Shown: positions 10,926 through 20,770, counted from the first letter of the stretch. The stretch: 64,000 bases of DNA from Azorinus chamasolen (GCA_963576725.1 OY755247.1:17734526-17798525); one strand, 5' to 3'. Notes: generated by a model not told the origin, from the letters alone. A program made the numbers and translations.

Positions 10926-10993
10926 AACCCTTTACCTGACGGATAATGGTTAATAGAGTCATTATACTTTATATGATTAGGAAAAGGGTTAAA
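10926..10993. mobile_element. Minimal TTAA element (68 bp)
   Basis: TTAACCCTTTACC at the left and GGAAAAGGGTTAA at the right, with only about 40 bp between. This looks like an extreme internal-deletion derivative that kept only its ends; the whole core hairpin is gone. Confidence 0.45.
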
Positions 10994-11154
10994 CAAGACA
11001 AAGCGCAATGGCAATAGTTTCTCGTAAAGACAGGGAACGTTAAAGGTCCTATCACACTGCCACTATTGGCCAATAAGTTACATATTATGGCAACTCATCG
11101 ACTGTATCGGTAGTGATCATTGACAACGCTTGGAATATACTGATGCTATCGCAA

Positions 11155-11245
11155 CACGCGCGTGCGTACGTGCGTGTGTTGTGTATGCATAGTTGTGTGT
11201 TTTTGTGTACGCGAGCGCGCGTTCGTGAGTGCGTGCGTGCGTGTG
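11155..11245 (+). repeat. GT/GC-rich simple repeat
   Basis: Mixed GCGTGC, GTGT and CGCGCG runs with alternating purine-pyrimidine character. Confidence 0.9.
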
Positions 11246-11327
11246 TGCGTAGATGTTAGTTTTCCTACTCTCTTGTTATCTCAAGTGTGCACTATTTATC
11301 ACAACCACAGTGTTGTGTGAATTAATT

Positions 11328-12185
11328 AGGGATCGGGCCAAGTACTCGAGTCGAGTACGGGGTACTCGGTCAAATATCTGAGTACCGATTAGCATTTCTG
11401 GTATTGGAGTATTTGCAATAAAATAATGTTCTTTCTTCCTTATGTTTTTCATCAAGATACAATAATATCACTTTTGGTTGAAGGTCACAACCTTATCATG
11501 ATTGTGTTTGACAATGTTACTGTAAATTGCAACCATCTTCACACCTCCTGTATTTATCAATGACTTTTTTGATGGTCGCCAAGATTATCATTCCTCTAAC
11601 TGCAAACCAAATTGCTTGTCAAAAAATAATCTACGGCTATCGTGGCGTCTGATTGTATAATCATAATAATTGGATGATTGTAAGACAAACACCACAGCTG
11701 ATTGAGCCTGTCCATCAATGTTTAATGCGTGTCAATAAAATAACATTTATTTAGATAACAGTACACATGTATTCAAGGTCATTTTCACGACGTGGTAATA
11801 TTACTGTCACTGCTGTAATAGCGTAAGCTGTGTCATGAAAAGTTGTCAAATAAAAAGTATAATTTTACAGTGTTTCAAATTTGCTCTCTCCCTCTTCGTT
11901 GACGAATGACGCCATGTGCACCCGCTAAATGCTGACTAATATCACTGGTTGAAAGAAGCCACTGACACATCTCGCTATATATAATGGTGCTATTTATACG
12001 TTACACTTTCCCTAAACGGATGCAGACGACCTTTATACAAAAAGATGTAAAGATGACCAGTGCGTAGAGCAATCAGTTTGCGTAAAGTTTTTCAGTACAG
12101 CTTCTGAGTACCCAAGTACTCTATCGGAAGAGACTGACCGAGTGTTCGACTATCGATTTTGGTACTCGTTTTCATACATAGTATT
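11328..12185. mobile_element. Possible non-autonomous hAT element
   Basis: The left part has GGGATCGGGCCAAGTACTCG, GAGTACGGGGTACTCGG and GAGTACC. The right part has the same words inverted (GAGTACCCAAGTACTC, CGAGTGTTCG, GGTACTCG). Arrays of GTACTCG near both ends are typical of some hAT termini. No transposase frame and no 8-bp duplication could be fixed, so the boundaries are approximate. Confidence 0.35.
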
Positions 12186-12205
12186 CAAATAAATATCCTA
12201 ATAAC

Positions 12206-12275
12206 TGGTCTTAACCCTTTACTCAATGACAATTCATGCTATAAATAATGACGTCATGAATATCGATAAGACTAA
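12206..12275. repeat. TTAA-2 right-arm fragment
   Basis: CTTAACCCTTTACTCAATG, AATAATGACGTCATGAATA. It is cut off at about 12275 by other sequence. Confidence 0.55.
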
Positions 12276-12475
12276 CTTGTTGTAATAGTAGTATGGGTTG
12301 CCCTGTATTTCCACTACCTGCGGTTGTGGCTGCCCCTTAACCTGTTCTAGAACGGGTGTGACCTTGAAGCGGCCTTGAGGTGTCTTCATCCTCGATAGGG
12401 GTGACCTTGTAAGGTGAGACTGTGCACGTGACCACGATGGGGATAAGAAGGTATCAACGAGCATATTAATCACGC
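12276..12475 (-). repeat. Unclassified dispersed sequence, SINE-like tail
   Basis: Read on the minus strand it ends GGGCAACCCATACTACTATTACAAC. The body contains AAGGTCACCC and AAGGTCACACCCG, an internal duplication. It is only suggestive of a SINE; no tRNA promoter boxes are clear. Confidence 0.25.
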
Positions 12476-12497
12476 GTTATCTGATCGGAGTAACTGG

Positions 12498-12715
12498 TCA
12501 TTAAGACATTTCAATAGAAATGATAGACACCCCGTCGCCATTAAAACCGCAGGAATGACATCTTTTAATGGTTCGGAGTGGCATGTCATTAAGATATTTC
12601 AACAGAATTGATAGACGTCCCGTCGTCATTTAAAACCGCAGGAATTCATTAAAACCCATTGATTGCGCATTATCTGATCGAGGTGTCGGGTCATTATGTC
12701 TTTTCAAAAGAAATT
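12498..12715 (+). repeat. Tandem repeat, 87-105 bp units
   Basis: GTCATTAAGA-ATTTCAA and GATAGAC-CCCGTCG-CATT...AACCGCAGGAAT recur at 12498 and 12585. A shorter third copy follows at 12690. It lies just upstream of the Maverick-like ORFs. Confidence 0.75.
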
Positions 12716-13020
12716 GTTGTCACTGGTGCAACACCGAAGTAGAGCTGAACGAGTTTTATCATTTTTTTTTCTATTTGTAATTGTGTTGAACTTCGGATAT
12801 TAATAGTGCTATCTTCTTGGACGTAAAAGTAAGTTTCGATGGGCTCTAGGGACCCTCGGTTCAATGCACCAGTCTGCGACTGTCTCCGACACCCTCACAG
12901 ACTTCTGGGACCCCCGACCACAGTCGCTTGCGTCGACATCTAGAGACGCTCCCGAGATTATTACGACGGTCTGTGACGTGTAAAGAGAGGATTGGGGAGA
13001 CCCACAGATGAAGAGGAGGC

Positions 13021-13115
13021 ACGGAGGAGTGATGAGGAGGCGCGGAGGAGGTGGGAGGTGGCAAGAGGAGTGAAGAAGAGGCGCGGAGGAGTGAAGAGGA
13101 GTCACATAGGAGGCG
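13021..13115 (+). repeat. Purine-rich degenerate tandem
   Basis: Units of GAGGAGGCGCGGAGGAGTGA with variation. The plus strand is almost all purine. Several frames are open through it on both strands; I do not call a gene here, although a basic or acidic low-complexity viral protein is possible. Confidence 0.7.
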
Positions 13116-13204
13116 AGAGAGTGTGTGATCAGGGGCATCGATGTCATATCAGTGCAACGTAAATGAATCAACAGTGGTAAAAGTTCCTATTTTGAAAGCG
13201 TTGT

Positions 13205-13645
13205 ATGAGGAAGATGGATCGGTATCTTTACGTGCAAAGTGACGAGAGCGATATTTATTTCGACGACAATATCACGACCCGCTTCAGAGTACAGCTGGAA
13301 TTTCCCTTGTATTTACCCGGTGCATGGAAAGTGGCCTTGGTGGAATTTCACGCGACAGCCAATGCAAAGTCGACCGTAAAGGCAGACGAAGGTCTTTACA
13401 TGTATGCTGACCTATGTAAAGAAAGTACTGTTTATGAGGAACGGTCATTGTTGAGACGGTTCGAAAAGACCAGCAATGGCAAATGGGATTGTATCATAGA
13501 CTCTCTATGTTATCTACCAGTGAGAAAGCATGAAGTGAGGGAGTTTGAGGCGTATATAAGGGGGGAACGCGACGACGACGTAACACATTTTGTGAAACCC
13601 TTGCACTTGGCACTTCATTTCAGACATTATCCTTTTTGTAGTTGA
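13205..13645 (+). CDS. Maverick/adintovirus-like virion protein, internally shortened
   Basis: 146 residues from ATG at 13205; the ATG at 13214 is an alternative. Residues about 8-45 run FDDNITTRF, QLEFPLYLPG and WKVALVEF. Residues about 65-85 hold YADLCKES and LLRRFE. The C-terminal third has YLPVRKHEV, AYIRG and PLHLALHFR. I recognise this order (DN..F..L, L.G.W.VAL.E, then Y.PV, Y.RG, L.LHFR) from a capsid-associated protein of Maverick/Polinton-like and adintovirus-like elements in marine invertebrates. It is shorter than those, so the middle has probably been deleted. The stop lies where a hairpin repeat (GCATTCGAAGAATGC) begins, so the C-terminus may be truncated. Codon use looks more GC-rich than the flanks. 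The assignment rests on memory of the pattern. Confidence 0.5.
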   Translation: MRKMDRYLYVQSDESDIYFDDNITTRFRVQLEFPLYLPGAWKVALVEFHATANAKSTVKADEGLYMYADLCKESTVYEERSLLRRFEKTSNGKWDCIIDSLCYLPVRKHEVREFEAYIRGERDDDVTHFVKPLHLALHFRHYPFCS

Positions 13646-15640
13646 TTTTTATTGCATTCGAAGAATGCAATATACCAGTCGGACGATTTTCTTTTTACGG
13701 CAAAGAGTTCACTATTTCTTGTAGTGTACATGCTCAAGACAAAATAGTTCTCTTCAATTCTGCACTAGTTTAGGTGTAAACTATTCATGTATTTATTTAC
13801 TTTTCATGCAGTACTTCGCTTTGTAAGATAACTACTACTTGTCTACACAAGATCAACCGTTTAAAAGCTTGAACTGAATAAACTCAAAAGAAAACGCGAA
13901 TGAATATCGGTATCACTAAACAACGGATGTGACTGGATAAGAAGTTCATATCCGCGGGTATGAGTTGCGCAGTCTAAAATCAGCCACAAAAACATTTCAC
14001 TCATATCCGCGTATATGAACGTCATGCCCGATGTTTAGTCAAACATTGTTTTCGCAACACATTGGCATTTCTAAAGCAGCAATAGCTTGTCTATTTTCCC
14101 TCAATGATCAATTGCTTCTCCGCCGATAGCAAGGAATTCCCTTCTAGAAAACCTGTTGTATTTTTTTTCATCGACCCATTGCCTTTCCGCCGATAGGAAG
14201 GGAGGGGGCAATTTTTATATCGACACCGTCCGAGTAATCCGTATAGCTTTTCGCAATGTCTAGTTTCGCTTTTATACCCACAGTGCCGCAACAATTTCTT
14301 TTCTATTAGCGCAATTTTACTGATGAAACACAATAGAAATGCCAACTTCTCTTGCAGTGTTAACAGGCTAGTATGTGTATCACTCTCTACAATGGATTTA
14401 ATTAGTTTTTCCACAACACGATATGGAACTTGACATTGTCATCATAAAAATGCGAGACGTACATGGCCTCTTCATTTACGAAAAATGCCGATGATAATAT
14501 CTTTATCTACCAAAATGCCGATCATATTTGTCTCGGTTAATGGAATAGTCTGAATAATTTTGTCTTGCAAACGGTCTATTCCATAAACATTAACCTGTAG
14601 TCATGCGAAAAAGATATATCTATGACGTCATTTATTCGGGTTTGAAATAACAGTACAAGATAAGGTGGTGAGATTTACTGTGATTTCTCATTATTTATAA
14701 TTATTTTTTTGTATTTATATTTTTATAATTATTTTTTTATATGTTGATATTTTCTGACACCCCCCCCCCCCCCACTAAAGCATTCATTCACGCTTATGTT
14801 TCCCTTCTGGAAAGTCCAGGCCTCTTCCCCAAAATCAGAGAAAACACCTGGAAGATATTAACCACATCAAAGTACATTAACAACACATTTGATGTGAAAT
14901 AGCCAGAGATGAGGGCATTCTTGGCCATCAACATCCTGATGGAAATGGAAGTTAATTTTTTATAAAGATGTAAAACAGTGTCTATTCCGATCATGTATAT
15001 TAAATAATGTACAGGGGTTAATCTTCGTTTAGCTATTTTGAATGAATAGACCCAGTAAGGGTAGAATAATGATAGAATTCATTTGAAAATGATTTGTCTG
15101 TAAGATTGCTAATAGCAAACTGCTGTCAGTCAAACTTTCAAAAATGAATTGGAATATAAAAGTTTGGATTCATATAATTTTATGATCAGTGGAATTCAGG
15201 GTGGAGTTTTGATAGAATAAAATATCATGTGGATTATTAATAATTTACTGTTCATTTGATATATTGTATGTAATCACTAATGTGGTTGTTCATTATAAAT
15301 CAACCGAGATATATCCCCCCCCCCCACACACACACCAAATAATGAGGATTACAGTGCTTTGAAATACACAATTTATCAACAGCATTAAATATTGCTTTGA
15401 TATGAATTAAAAGATGGACACTGTCACTCAGCATTGCATGTCTGACTTGTTGAGGTCAAGGACTGTCTGAGTGTCACTAATAACCACTTTGCTTGTGGTT
15501 TGACTGCTGTTACAGTCTGTCATATTTTTAGTAATACATTAATCAATTGCAAGACGTCAAAAAATGGTGATTAACATGTGCAGCAACTTCTTCCCTGACA
15601 CATAACAGCCATATCAAACTCGAAGGCAATTATGGCCATT
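13646..15640. other. Region between the virus-like ORFs, no clear gene
   Basis: Holds a short palindrome at 13651-13675 (TTGCATTCGAAGAATGCAA), duplicated CATATCCGCG..ATG words near 13950 and 14005, an AT-rich stretch at 14690-14750, poly-C at 14760-14773, and poly-C/CA at 15316-15333. A 107-aa minus-strand frame (14091-14414) has no domain I recognise. If the flanking ORFs belong to one element, this interval is its decayed middle. Confidence 0.4.
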
Positions 15641-15647
15641 CAGGCCT

Positions 15648-15989
15648 TTGATTTACCTTGGTGGCGGTTACGTACCCGATCTAGAGAAATGGACGCGCTA
15701 TTTCCAAGATAAATGCAACACTTCGCCTCAAATCGAGGCACATGGCTTCCGGCCAGCAGACATTCAAATTGAAGACCCGAAGTCGAGGGTACCCAAGTCG
15801 GAGATAGTACGCATCGAAGCCGTGACTCCCGTACAACGGCAAAACGAGAGAGTGGAGAATGCGCTTCGGAGAGACGAAGTTTTGCCTACAACTTCCAAAG
15901 AGAGAAAAAGAAAACGCCAAAACCAACGTGGAGGAGCTAGTAGTCAGCAACCGAAGCGCCTCGCCGCGCTCGATACTTCTGAGTTTTAA
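15648..15989 (+). CDS. Basic protein, probably of the same virus-like element
   Basis: 113 residues if read from a TTG at 15648; the frame is open upstream only to a stop at 15603. An ATG at 15632 in another frame suggests a small frameshift near the true start. The N-terminal part has YVPDLEKWTRYFQDKC. The centre has EAVTPVQRQNERVENALRR, probably helical. The tail is strongly basic (KERKRKRQNQRGG and QQPKR), consistent with nucleic-acid binding or a nuclear signal. I do not know the family. Position and strand match the 13205 ORF, and small basic proteins occur beside such virion genes. Confidence 0.35.
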   Translation: MIYLGGGYVPDLEKWTRYFQDKCNTSPQIEAHGFRPADIQIEDPKSRVPKSEIVRIEAVTPVQRQNERVENALRRDEVLPTTSKERKRKRQNQRGGASSQQPKRLAALDTSEF

Positions 15990-16024
15990 GAGGCCTCCTC
16001 CTCCTCCTCTGCCTCAATCCTGCA

Positions 16025-16183
16025 ATGAACGTCAATATGAACACATGCAACATCTGTTTGAAAGACTTTAAACGACGATATAACATGCTGAGCCATAAGA
16101 AAAATAAACACGGACATGCGCAAGAGGGAGAAAAACCCATGATGGAGTCGGAGTTATCTGATGCAAAGACTATAGAATCCTAG
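16025..16183 (+). pseudogene. Single C2H2 zinc-finger ORF with acidic tail
   Basis: Starts MNVNMNTCNICLKDF. The finger is CNIC ... SHKKNKH (residues 8-29), C-x2-C-x12-H-x4-H. TAG at 16181 stops it after 52 residues, but the same frame continues open with an acidic run (SGEEETSDSESRSVED) to 16262, where a TTAA-1 MITE begins. I read the TAG as a nonsense mutation and the MITE as the cause of the lost C-terminus. One-finger proteins with acidic tails occur in Maverick-like invertebrate elements; a host zinc-finger exon is the alternative. Confidence 0.4.
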
Positions 16184-16264
16184 ACAGGCCTTGGAATGTC
16201 CGGCGAGGAGGAAACCAGTGATTCTGAGAGTCGGTCGGTGGAAGACCATTATTATCCCCTTTGA

Positions 16265-16437
16265 GCTTACGAAAAGGAGCATTTACTAGAGAAAAGGAAT
16301 GTTTTAAACTTGTTTTCTTTTGAAACCATTGTGATAAATAAAGCATTTGCTCCTATGGAGCAAATGCTTTATTTATCACTTTGGTTTCAAAAACTGATTT
16401 TACAGAGGCGTCAAAGGCTGCAGTAGGCGAGAATGAG
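16265..16437 (+). mobile_element. TTAA-1 MITE, left end lost
   Basis: From ACGAAAAGGAGCATTTACTAG through GCATTTGCTCCTATGGAGC to GCGAGAATGAGTTAA (TTAA 16438-16441). Confidence 0.7.
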
Positions 16438-16441
16438 TTAA

Positions 16442-16620
16442 CCGTTATCCTAAAATCATACGCCTTTCAACGTCTTTACAAATAGACAAGATCCAAATCA
16501 GATGGCTCATGTAGAAGCCGTCTGATCATAACCTGCTTTGTTTGCTTATGAAATAATATAGATGCCGATATTATTCTACAGTTGCCGCCTTTCTACAACG
16601 TCCTGTGTTCATATGCCTGT
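16442..16620 (+). mobile_element. TTAA-2 MITE, split
   Basis: TTAACCGTTATCC start and TACAAATAGACAAGATCC core. It is cut at CATATGCCTG by the next TTAA-1 copy. Confidence 0.65.
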
Positions 16621-16624
16621 TTAA

Positions 16625-16846
16625 CCCAATTACCTCATAGGCTATTTCTAGATACAACCTCTTTGAATAAATCTACCGAAAAGGAGCATTAACTAGAGAA
16701 AAGGACAACTTTAGAATTTTGTAGTTTGAAACCATTGTGATAAATAGAGCATTTGCTCCTATAGGAGCAAATGCTCTATTTATCACAATGGTTTCACAAA
16801 GTGACTTTTACAGAGTCGTCAAAAGTCGTCAATATGAGGGAATGGG
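16625..16846 (+). mobile_element. TTAA-1 MITE, reference copy
   Basis: TTAA at 16621-16624 and 16847-16850; ends CCCAATTACCTCATAGG and AATATGAGGGAATGGG. Bases 16728-16795 form a perfect 68-bp palindrome (two 34-bp arms starting GAAACCATTG and meeting at CTCCTATAGGAG). Flanks outside the palindrome are not inverted copies of each other beyond the terminal 15 bp or so. A transcript would fold into a near-perfect hairpin of pre-miRNA size. Confidence 0.9.
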
Positions 16847-16867
16847 TTAAAAATGTCATCTTATGTA

Positions 16868-17182
16868 CAGTTGAAGTTCTATACCTCGAACTTCAAGGGA
16901 CCAAATAAATTAATTCGACATAACAGAGGTTCGAGTTATCGGATTTCTAATCTGAACAATTTCTCAAGTTTACAGCTTAATTCAGGGCTAAAGTAATTCT
17001 GAAAGGTTGTGTAGGAGCTTCCAGTATTATTTTGGACCTGCATTAAGCTGCTATGTGTTTCTACATATAGATAGTGATACATTTTAGAACAATGCTGTAT
17101 TGTAAATTTTGGAATTGCCGAACTTTTACCTCGAGCTATCCCGAAGTTCGAGTTATCCGAGTACGAGATATCGTAGTTCAAC
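16868..17182. mobile_element. TA-6 MITE
   Basis: CAGTTGAAGTTCTATACCTC at the left. The right part repeats these words inverted (ATATCGTAGTTCAAC, preceded by GAAGTTCGAGTTATCCGAG). The interior has GTAGGAGCTTCC and CTGCATTAAGCTGC, distant versions of the TA-2 core. Confidence 0.55.
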
Positions 17183-17236
17183 AAGTTACTGTCTATTCAT
17201 AATGTCATTATTTCTATCAAGGTTATTTATAGAGTA

Positions 17237-17418
17237 TAGTAAAACCCCTCTAATGCGACTACTTTATGAATGAAAATAGATGTTTTAAAAAGCAGGTGGT
17301 TGCTTAATGCAGAACAGGAACTTTCGGCATAACATTCGTCCTGCATTAAGCTACCACCTGCATTTAAGACCCGGAATTATATCTCTTTTTTTGTAGTCGC
17401 ATTAGAGGGATTTTACAG
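17237..17418. mobile_element. TA-2 MITE
   Basis: TAGTAAAACCCCTCTAATGC to GCATTAGAGGGATTTTACAG, with TA on both sides. The central palindrome tip is deleted. Confidence 0.8.
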
Positions 17419-17644
17419 TAGATCTATATGAGGCTGGTTTAGGAAAGTGTGACAGTACCCCTGTTATATTAGAGGTTACGAAATGCTGCTGTGACAGGAA
17501 CGTATCTAAATTCATAACTCATAAGTTATGATTTTGAGATGTATATCATGCCTTGCAAAATTGATTCTGTTATATTTAGATTATCCTTGATAATGTTGAA
17601 AAATTAGATCGGCCTATAGTTCGACCTATTACACTTATTATTCA

Positions 17645-17765
17645 CTTCTTTTTCGATCAAGCCTTTGAAAAGCTATTGATCGACTGTCAAACAGCTTGGA
17701 TCCTGATCAGAAGATGAGTTATGCGGCGTCTCACATGGATCTAGACTGTCGATGGAAAGTAGACC
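17645..17765. mobile_element. HP-2 hairpin repeat
   Basis: GATCAAGCCTTTGAAAAGC, CAAACAGCTTGGATCCTGATC and TGCGGCGTCTCACATGGATC. Confidence 0.6.
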
Positions 17766-17786
17766 GCACAAGGCAATAAGAATTAA

Positions 17787-17985
17787 CCCTTATCCATATA
17801 AGAAATAATGACATCATGAATATTTGTTACCTGAATTTTCAAGGAAATACTTTGCTTTGACAAAAACTATATAATGTCAAAAGCAAACAGAGCAGACCCT
17901 GATCAGACGGCTCCAATAGGAGCCGTCTGATCTTGGTCTGCTCTGTTTGCAAATGTGTGAAAAGGCGTGTTTATGAGGGAAAGGG
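17787..17985 (-). mobile_element. TTAA-2 MITE
   Basis: TTAA at 17783-17786 and 17986-17989. Core GCAAACAGAGCAGACCC ... GGTCTGCTCTGTTTGC is nearly perfect, and the tip reads GGCTCCAATAGGAGCC. It lies in the opposite orientation to the 7405 copy. Confidence 0.85.
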
Positions 17986-18403
17986 TTAAGGTAACTTTAT
18001 ATTAGCCAACCCTCCCTCATTCAGGACATTGATACTATATTGAGACGAAATTACCAATTGATTTATCTGTTGTCATAAACCCTAATCAAGTTCATTGTGA
18101 CTTGACACGCGTTTTGCAAACTTCCTTGATCCAGTTGAAATGTCTGCTAACATGAGCGTCTCATCTGGATGTAGGTCATTTTCTACTCGTCCATTTGGAT
18201 AAAAGGACAAAGTTAAAAGGAAAGTTTTAACAAGCAGAAGATGTGAACTTGAGCATATCGCAACGTGTGTTGGTTGATAAGGGATAACAGACTGTAAATG
18301 AGAACCACATGTTCGAGTCTCAAAACGTTCCCATATGACGTAGTTAGCTGATTTCCACCCACATGTTACAGATTGAACAAGCATGTCAGAGCAATCGGAA
18401 GAG

Positions 18404-18580
18404 CTCGGTTATATTTTATATTCTAGTGTGGCGGAAAGAGCCGAGAAGTAACGGCTACTGTCGCGATTGCCGTCCTAACCCTTTAATCGGAACGTCTCGG
18501 GCTATGTTATATTCTAATGAAGCGGAAACAGCCGAGAAGTAACGACTGCCGTCACGAGTGTCACCCAAACCCTTTACTTT
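18404..18580 (+). repeat. Two-copy 91-bp tandem
   Basis: GCGGAAA-AGCCGAGAAGTAACG recurs 91 bp apart (18432 and 18523). Each copy ends with an ACCCTTTA-type word. Confidence 0.75.
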
Positions 18581-18764
18581 ATGTTATTAATGATGACGTC
18601 ATAAATATTAATTAAATTAATATTTAAAAGAAGCTACAGGATCAGATGTTATTACGTGACCAAACAGAGCAGACCCTGGTCAGACGGCTCCTATGGGATC
18701 CGTCTGATATGCGTCTACTCTGTTTGCAAAGGCGTAGAAAGGCGTATAATAGAGTAATGGGATA
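18570..18764 (-). mobile_element. TTAA-2 MITE
   Basis: CCCTTTACTTTATG, then ATGATGACGTCATAAATATT, then AAACAGAGCAGACCC ... GTCTACTCTGTTTGC. It ends AGAGTAATGGG; the flanking TTAA is eroded. Confidence 0.7.
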
Positions 18765-18797
18765 GCTTTTAGCATACTTTGTGCAATTGTTTAAATA

Positions 18798-18860
18798 CAT
18801 TTGCAAACAGGTTGGATCCAGATCAAGCAGTTGGGATCATGATAAGACGACAGAGAACCC
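18798..18860. repeat. HP-2 fragment
   Basis: TTTGCAAACAGGTTGGATCC, GGGATCATGATAAGACG. Confidence 0.4.
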
Positions 18861-18910
18861 AGCCTCGTATCAGTCTCAATCATGTTTGTCAATCCAACCG
18901 TTTTGATTAA

Positions 18911-19130
18911 CCCATTTGCTCCCACGATCCCATATATGGGACGTAGGCAAACAGTGTAGACTCTGATCAGACGCCGCATAATGCGGCGTCTGATCAGAGT
19001 CTACACTGTTTGCTGATAGGAATTTCAATATAAAACAAAACGAAATAGAAATTTCGGCCAGGCGTCCCTTAGATAACAAATGGACTAATCAGATATATAA
19101 ACATGGAAGAATCCACTGGGCGCAAATGGG
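18911..19130 (+). mobile_element. TTAA-4 MITE
   Basis: TTAA at 18907-18910 and 19131-19134; ends CCCATTTGCTCCCACG and CGCAAATGGG. Bases 18947-19013 are a perfect inverted repeat (33-bp arms, 1-base spacer), starting GCAAACAGTGTAGACTC and tipped by CCGCATAATGCGG. The arm shares GCAAACAG-GTAGAC and GATCAGACG with TTAA-2, although the ends differ. Confidence 0.9.
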
Positions 19131-19154
19131 TTAATATACATAGAGAAGAAAAAA

Positions 19155-19615
19155 CTCAACCCTTCTCAGGCTAAGGGCGACTTGTTTAGCAAATGCAAAC
19201 AGATTAGATCCAGATGAGACTGCGAGTCACTCAGCGTCTCGAATCAGGGTCCAACTCAGTCTTTGCAGGTGGCGGTGGTCTAGTGGTAACGCGCTTCACT
19301 ATCAGTCCGGAGGTCCGGGTTCAAATCCCGGTCCCTCCCGGAAATTTCAGAGATGCTTTTCCGTGCCCCCCACCCGCACATCCTCTCCACCCAGGGGTGA
19401 AAATGGGTACCTGTGAGGGTCACTCGCCGGTAATGCGGCTGCATGATTGCGCCATATGTTAGCAATGCTCAATATTGTAGGCCAATGACTCAATGACCAG
19501 GGGAGTAAATGTACAGTCGGCTGAGCGGTCATTCGGACTGAAAGTAGACTATAATTAGGTACTTTACTTTTAACTTGTTTGACTTAAAGTCAGTAGTTTC
19601 TTAAAATATCGAACA
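19155..19615. mobile_element. HP-2 repeat split by a SINE
   Basis: The left half (CAAACAGATTAGATCCAGATG, CGTCTCGAATCAGGGTCC) runs to about 19267. The right half (GTCAGTAGTTTCTTAAAAT) resumes at about 19588. In other copies these halves are contiguous. Confidence 0.6.
19268..19580 (+). mobile_element. tRNA-derived SINE
   Basis: A-box-like TGGTCTAGTGGTAACGCG and B-box GGTTCAAATCC lie at tRNA spacing. The body has CACCCAGGGGTGAAAATGGG, and the tail is GGTACTTTACTTTT. The acceptor stem cannot pair as in a functional tRNA, so I call a SINE rather than a tRNA gene. It interrupts an HP-2 element. Confidence 0.65.
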
Positions 19616-19667
19616 AATTGGTTTCTAACCATGTAATTCTTGAATACGCATTTAGACTGTTTCTTTG

Positions 19668-19715
19668 CAAACAAAGTAGACCCATCTCAGACGGCTCTTG
19701 TAGGAACAGTATAGG
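19668..19715. repeat. TTAA-2 left-core fragment
   Basis: TTTGCAAACAAAGTAGACCC, CAGACGGCTC; broken at 19715. Confidence 0.5.
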
Positions 19716-19717
19716 GT

Positions 19718-19795
19718 TTCAAACTTTGGTGGAGAAATAAAGGAGTTATTCTTTAAAATGTTTTAGATTACGCATATTAGCTGTATCTCTGGTTA
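19718..19795. repeat. HP-1 right-half fragment
   Basis: GTATAGGGTTTCAAACTTTGG, GAGAAATAAAGGAGTTATTC, ending ATCTCTG. Confidence 0.6.
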
Positions 19796-19803
19796 CACTA
19801 TTA

Positions 19804-20007
19804 CAGTAAAACCTCTCTATAACGGCCACTAAATTACATTAAATATTTTGTGTTAAATGCAGGTGGCTGCTTAAAGCAAGGTGAAAGTAAAACAGAACGC
19901 TCCTATAGGAGCGTTCTGTTTTACTTTCACCTTGCTTTAAGCAGCCACCTGCCCAAAATACCAACTAATTAACATAATTTAGTGGCCGTTATAGAGAGGT
20001 TTTACTG
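19804..20007. mobile_element. TA-1 MITE, reference copy (204 bp)
   Basis: CAGTAAAACCTCTCTATAAC / TATAGAGAGGTTTTACTG, with TA at 19802-19803 and 20008-20009. Bases 19859-19952 form a perfect 94-bp palindrome (arms start GCAGGTGGCTGCTTAAAGC and meet at GCTCCTATAGGAGC). No coding capacity. The CGTTATA..GG ends resemble pogo/Tigger termini. Confidence 0.9.
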
Positions 20008-20254
20008 TAGTACGTGCATACTCAGATTTGAAACTCTTCATCCTGACCTTTAGTATCGACTTTCGTGGAGGAATGAGGATTGGATAACGTATTTACGTAG
20101 CTCTCATAAATGTCATAAAACTATCATTAATCCACATCAAATCACTCCCAAAATGGCAAATAAAACGTCTACACTTCTAATTTGAACAAATAAAAATTAT
20201 CCCATTATTTAAACATAATGTAGCTGGTGAAAGTTTGTGACTTCTTTCGATTCG

Positions 20255-20310
20255 ATCAAGCTTGTGAGGAAACTTTGACCCAATGTCAAACAGCTTGGAT
20301 CCAAGCTTTT
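20255..20310. repeat. HP-2 fragment
   Basis: GATCAAGCTTGTGAGGAAAC, GTCAAACAGCTTGGATCC. Confidence 0.45.
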
Positions 20311-20482
20311 GGAAATGCAAGCAGCGCGCTGTTAGCGGAAACTAGATAATTGGCAGAAAATAGAAAATGGTGATTAGCAGAAAATAGACGAGGTCAGTAT
20401 GATTTTAGCTTAGTTAAGCAGATAAAACTAATGATAGCAGAACGTCAAGATGTTAAAGTGTTTTTGATGGATACGATTGATA

Positions 20483-20686
20483 CAGTAAAACCTCTCTACA
20501 ACGGCCACTAAATTACATCAAGTATTTTGTGTTAAAGGCAGGTGGCCGCTTAAAGCAAGGTGAAAGTAAAACAGAACGCTCCTACAGGAGCGTTCTGTTT
20601 TACTTTCACTTTGCTTTAAGCAGCCACCTGCCCTAAATACCAAATAATTAACACAATTTAGTGGCCGTTATAGAGAGGTTTTACTG
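20483..20686. mobile_element. TA-1 MITE (204 bp)
   Basis: Same length and almost the same sequence as the copy at 19804, 680 bp away; tip GCTCCTACAGGAGC. TA at 20481-20482 and 20687-20688. Confidence 0.9.
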
Positions 20687-20721
20687 TATCTATTACCCTG
20701 CCTGCTAAGTGCAATCTGACT

Positions 20722-20770
20722 GACATTTGCGAGCAGCTTGGATCTAGATGAGATGCCCAATATCTCAATG
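20722..20770. repeat. HP-2 fragment
   Basis: CATTTGCGAGCAGCTTGGATC, AGATGAGATGC. Confidence 0.4.

Noticed and set aside
12809..13171. A 120-aa minus-strand gene opposite the purine-rich tandem
   Set aside because: Low-complexity composition, overlapping alternative frames, and no recognised domain. It lies antisense to the likelier virus-like strand.
14091..14414. A 107-aa minus-strand ORF as a gene of the virus-like element
   Set aside because: Opposite strand to the three supported ORFs and no recognisable motif.
16728..16795. Hairpins as bacterial-type transcription terminators
   Set aside because: They are centres of dispersed MITEs with target duplications in a eukaryotic genome and have no U-tract.
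19268..19345. A functional tRNA gene
   Set aside because: A- and B-box words are present, but the acceptor stem does not pair and a SINE body and tail follow directly.
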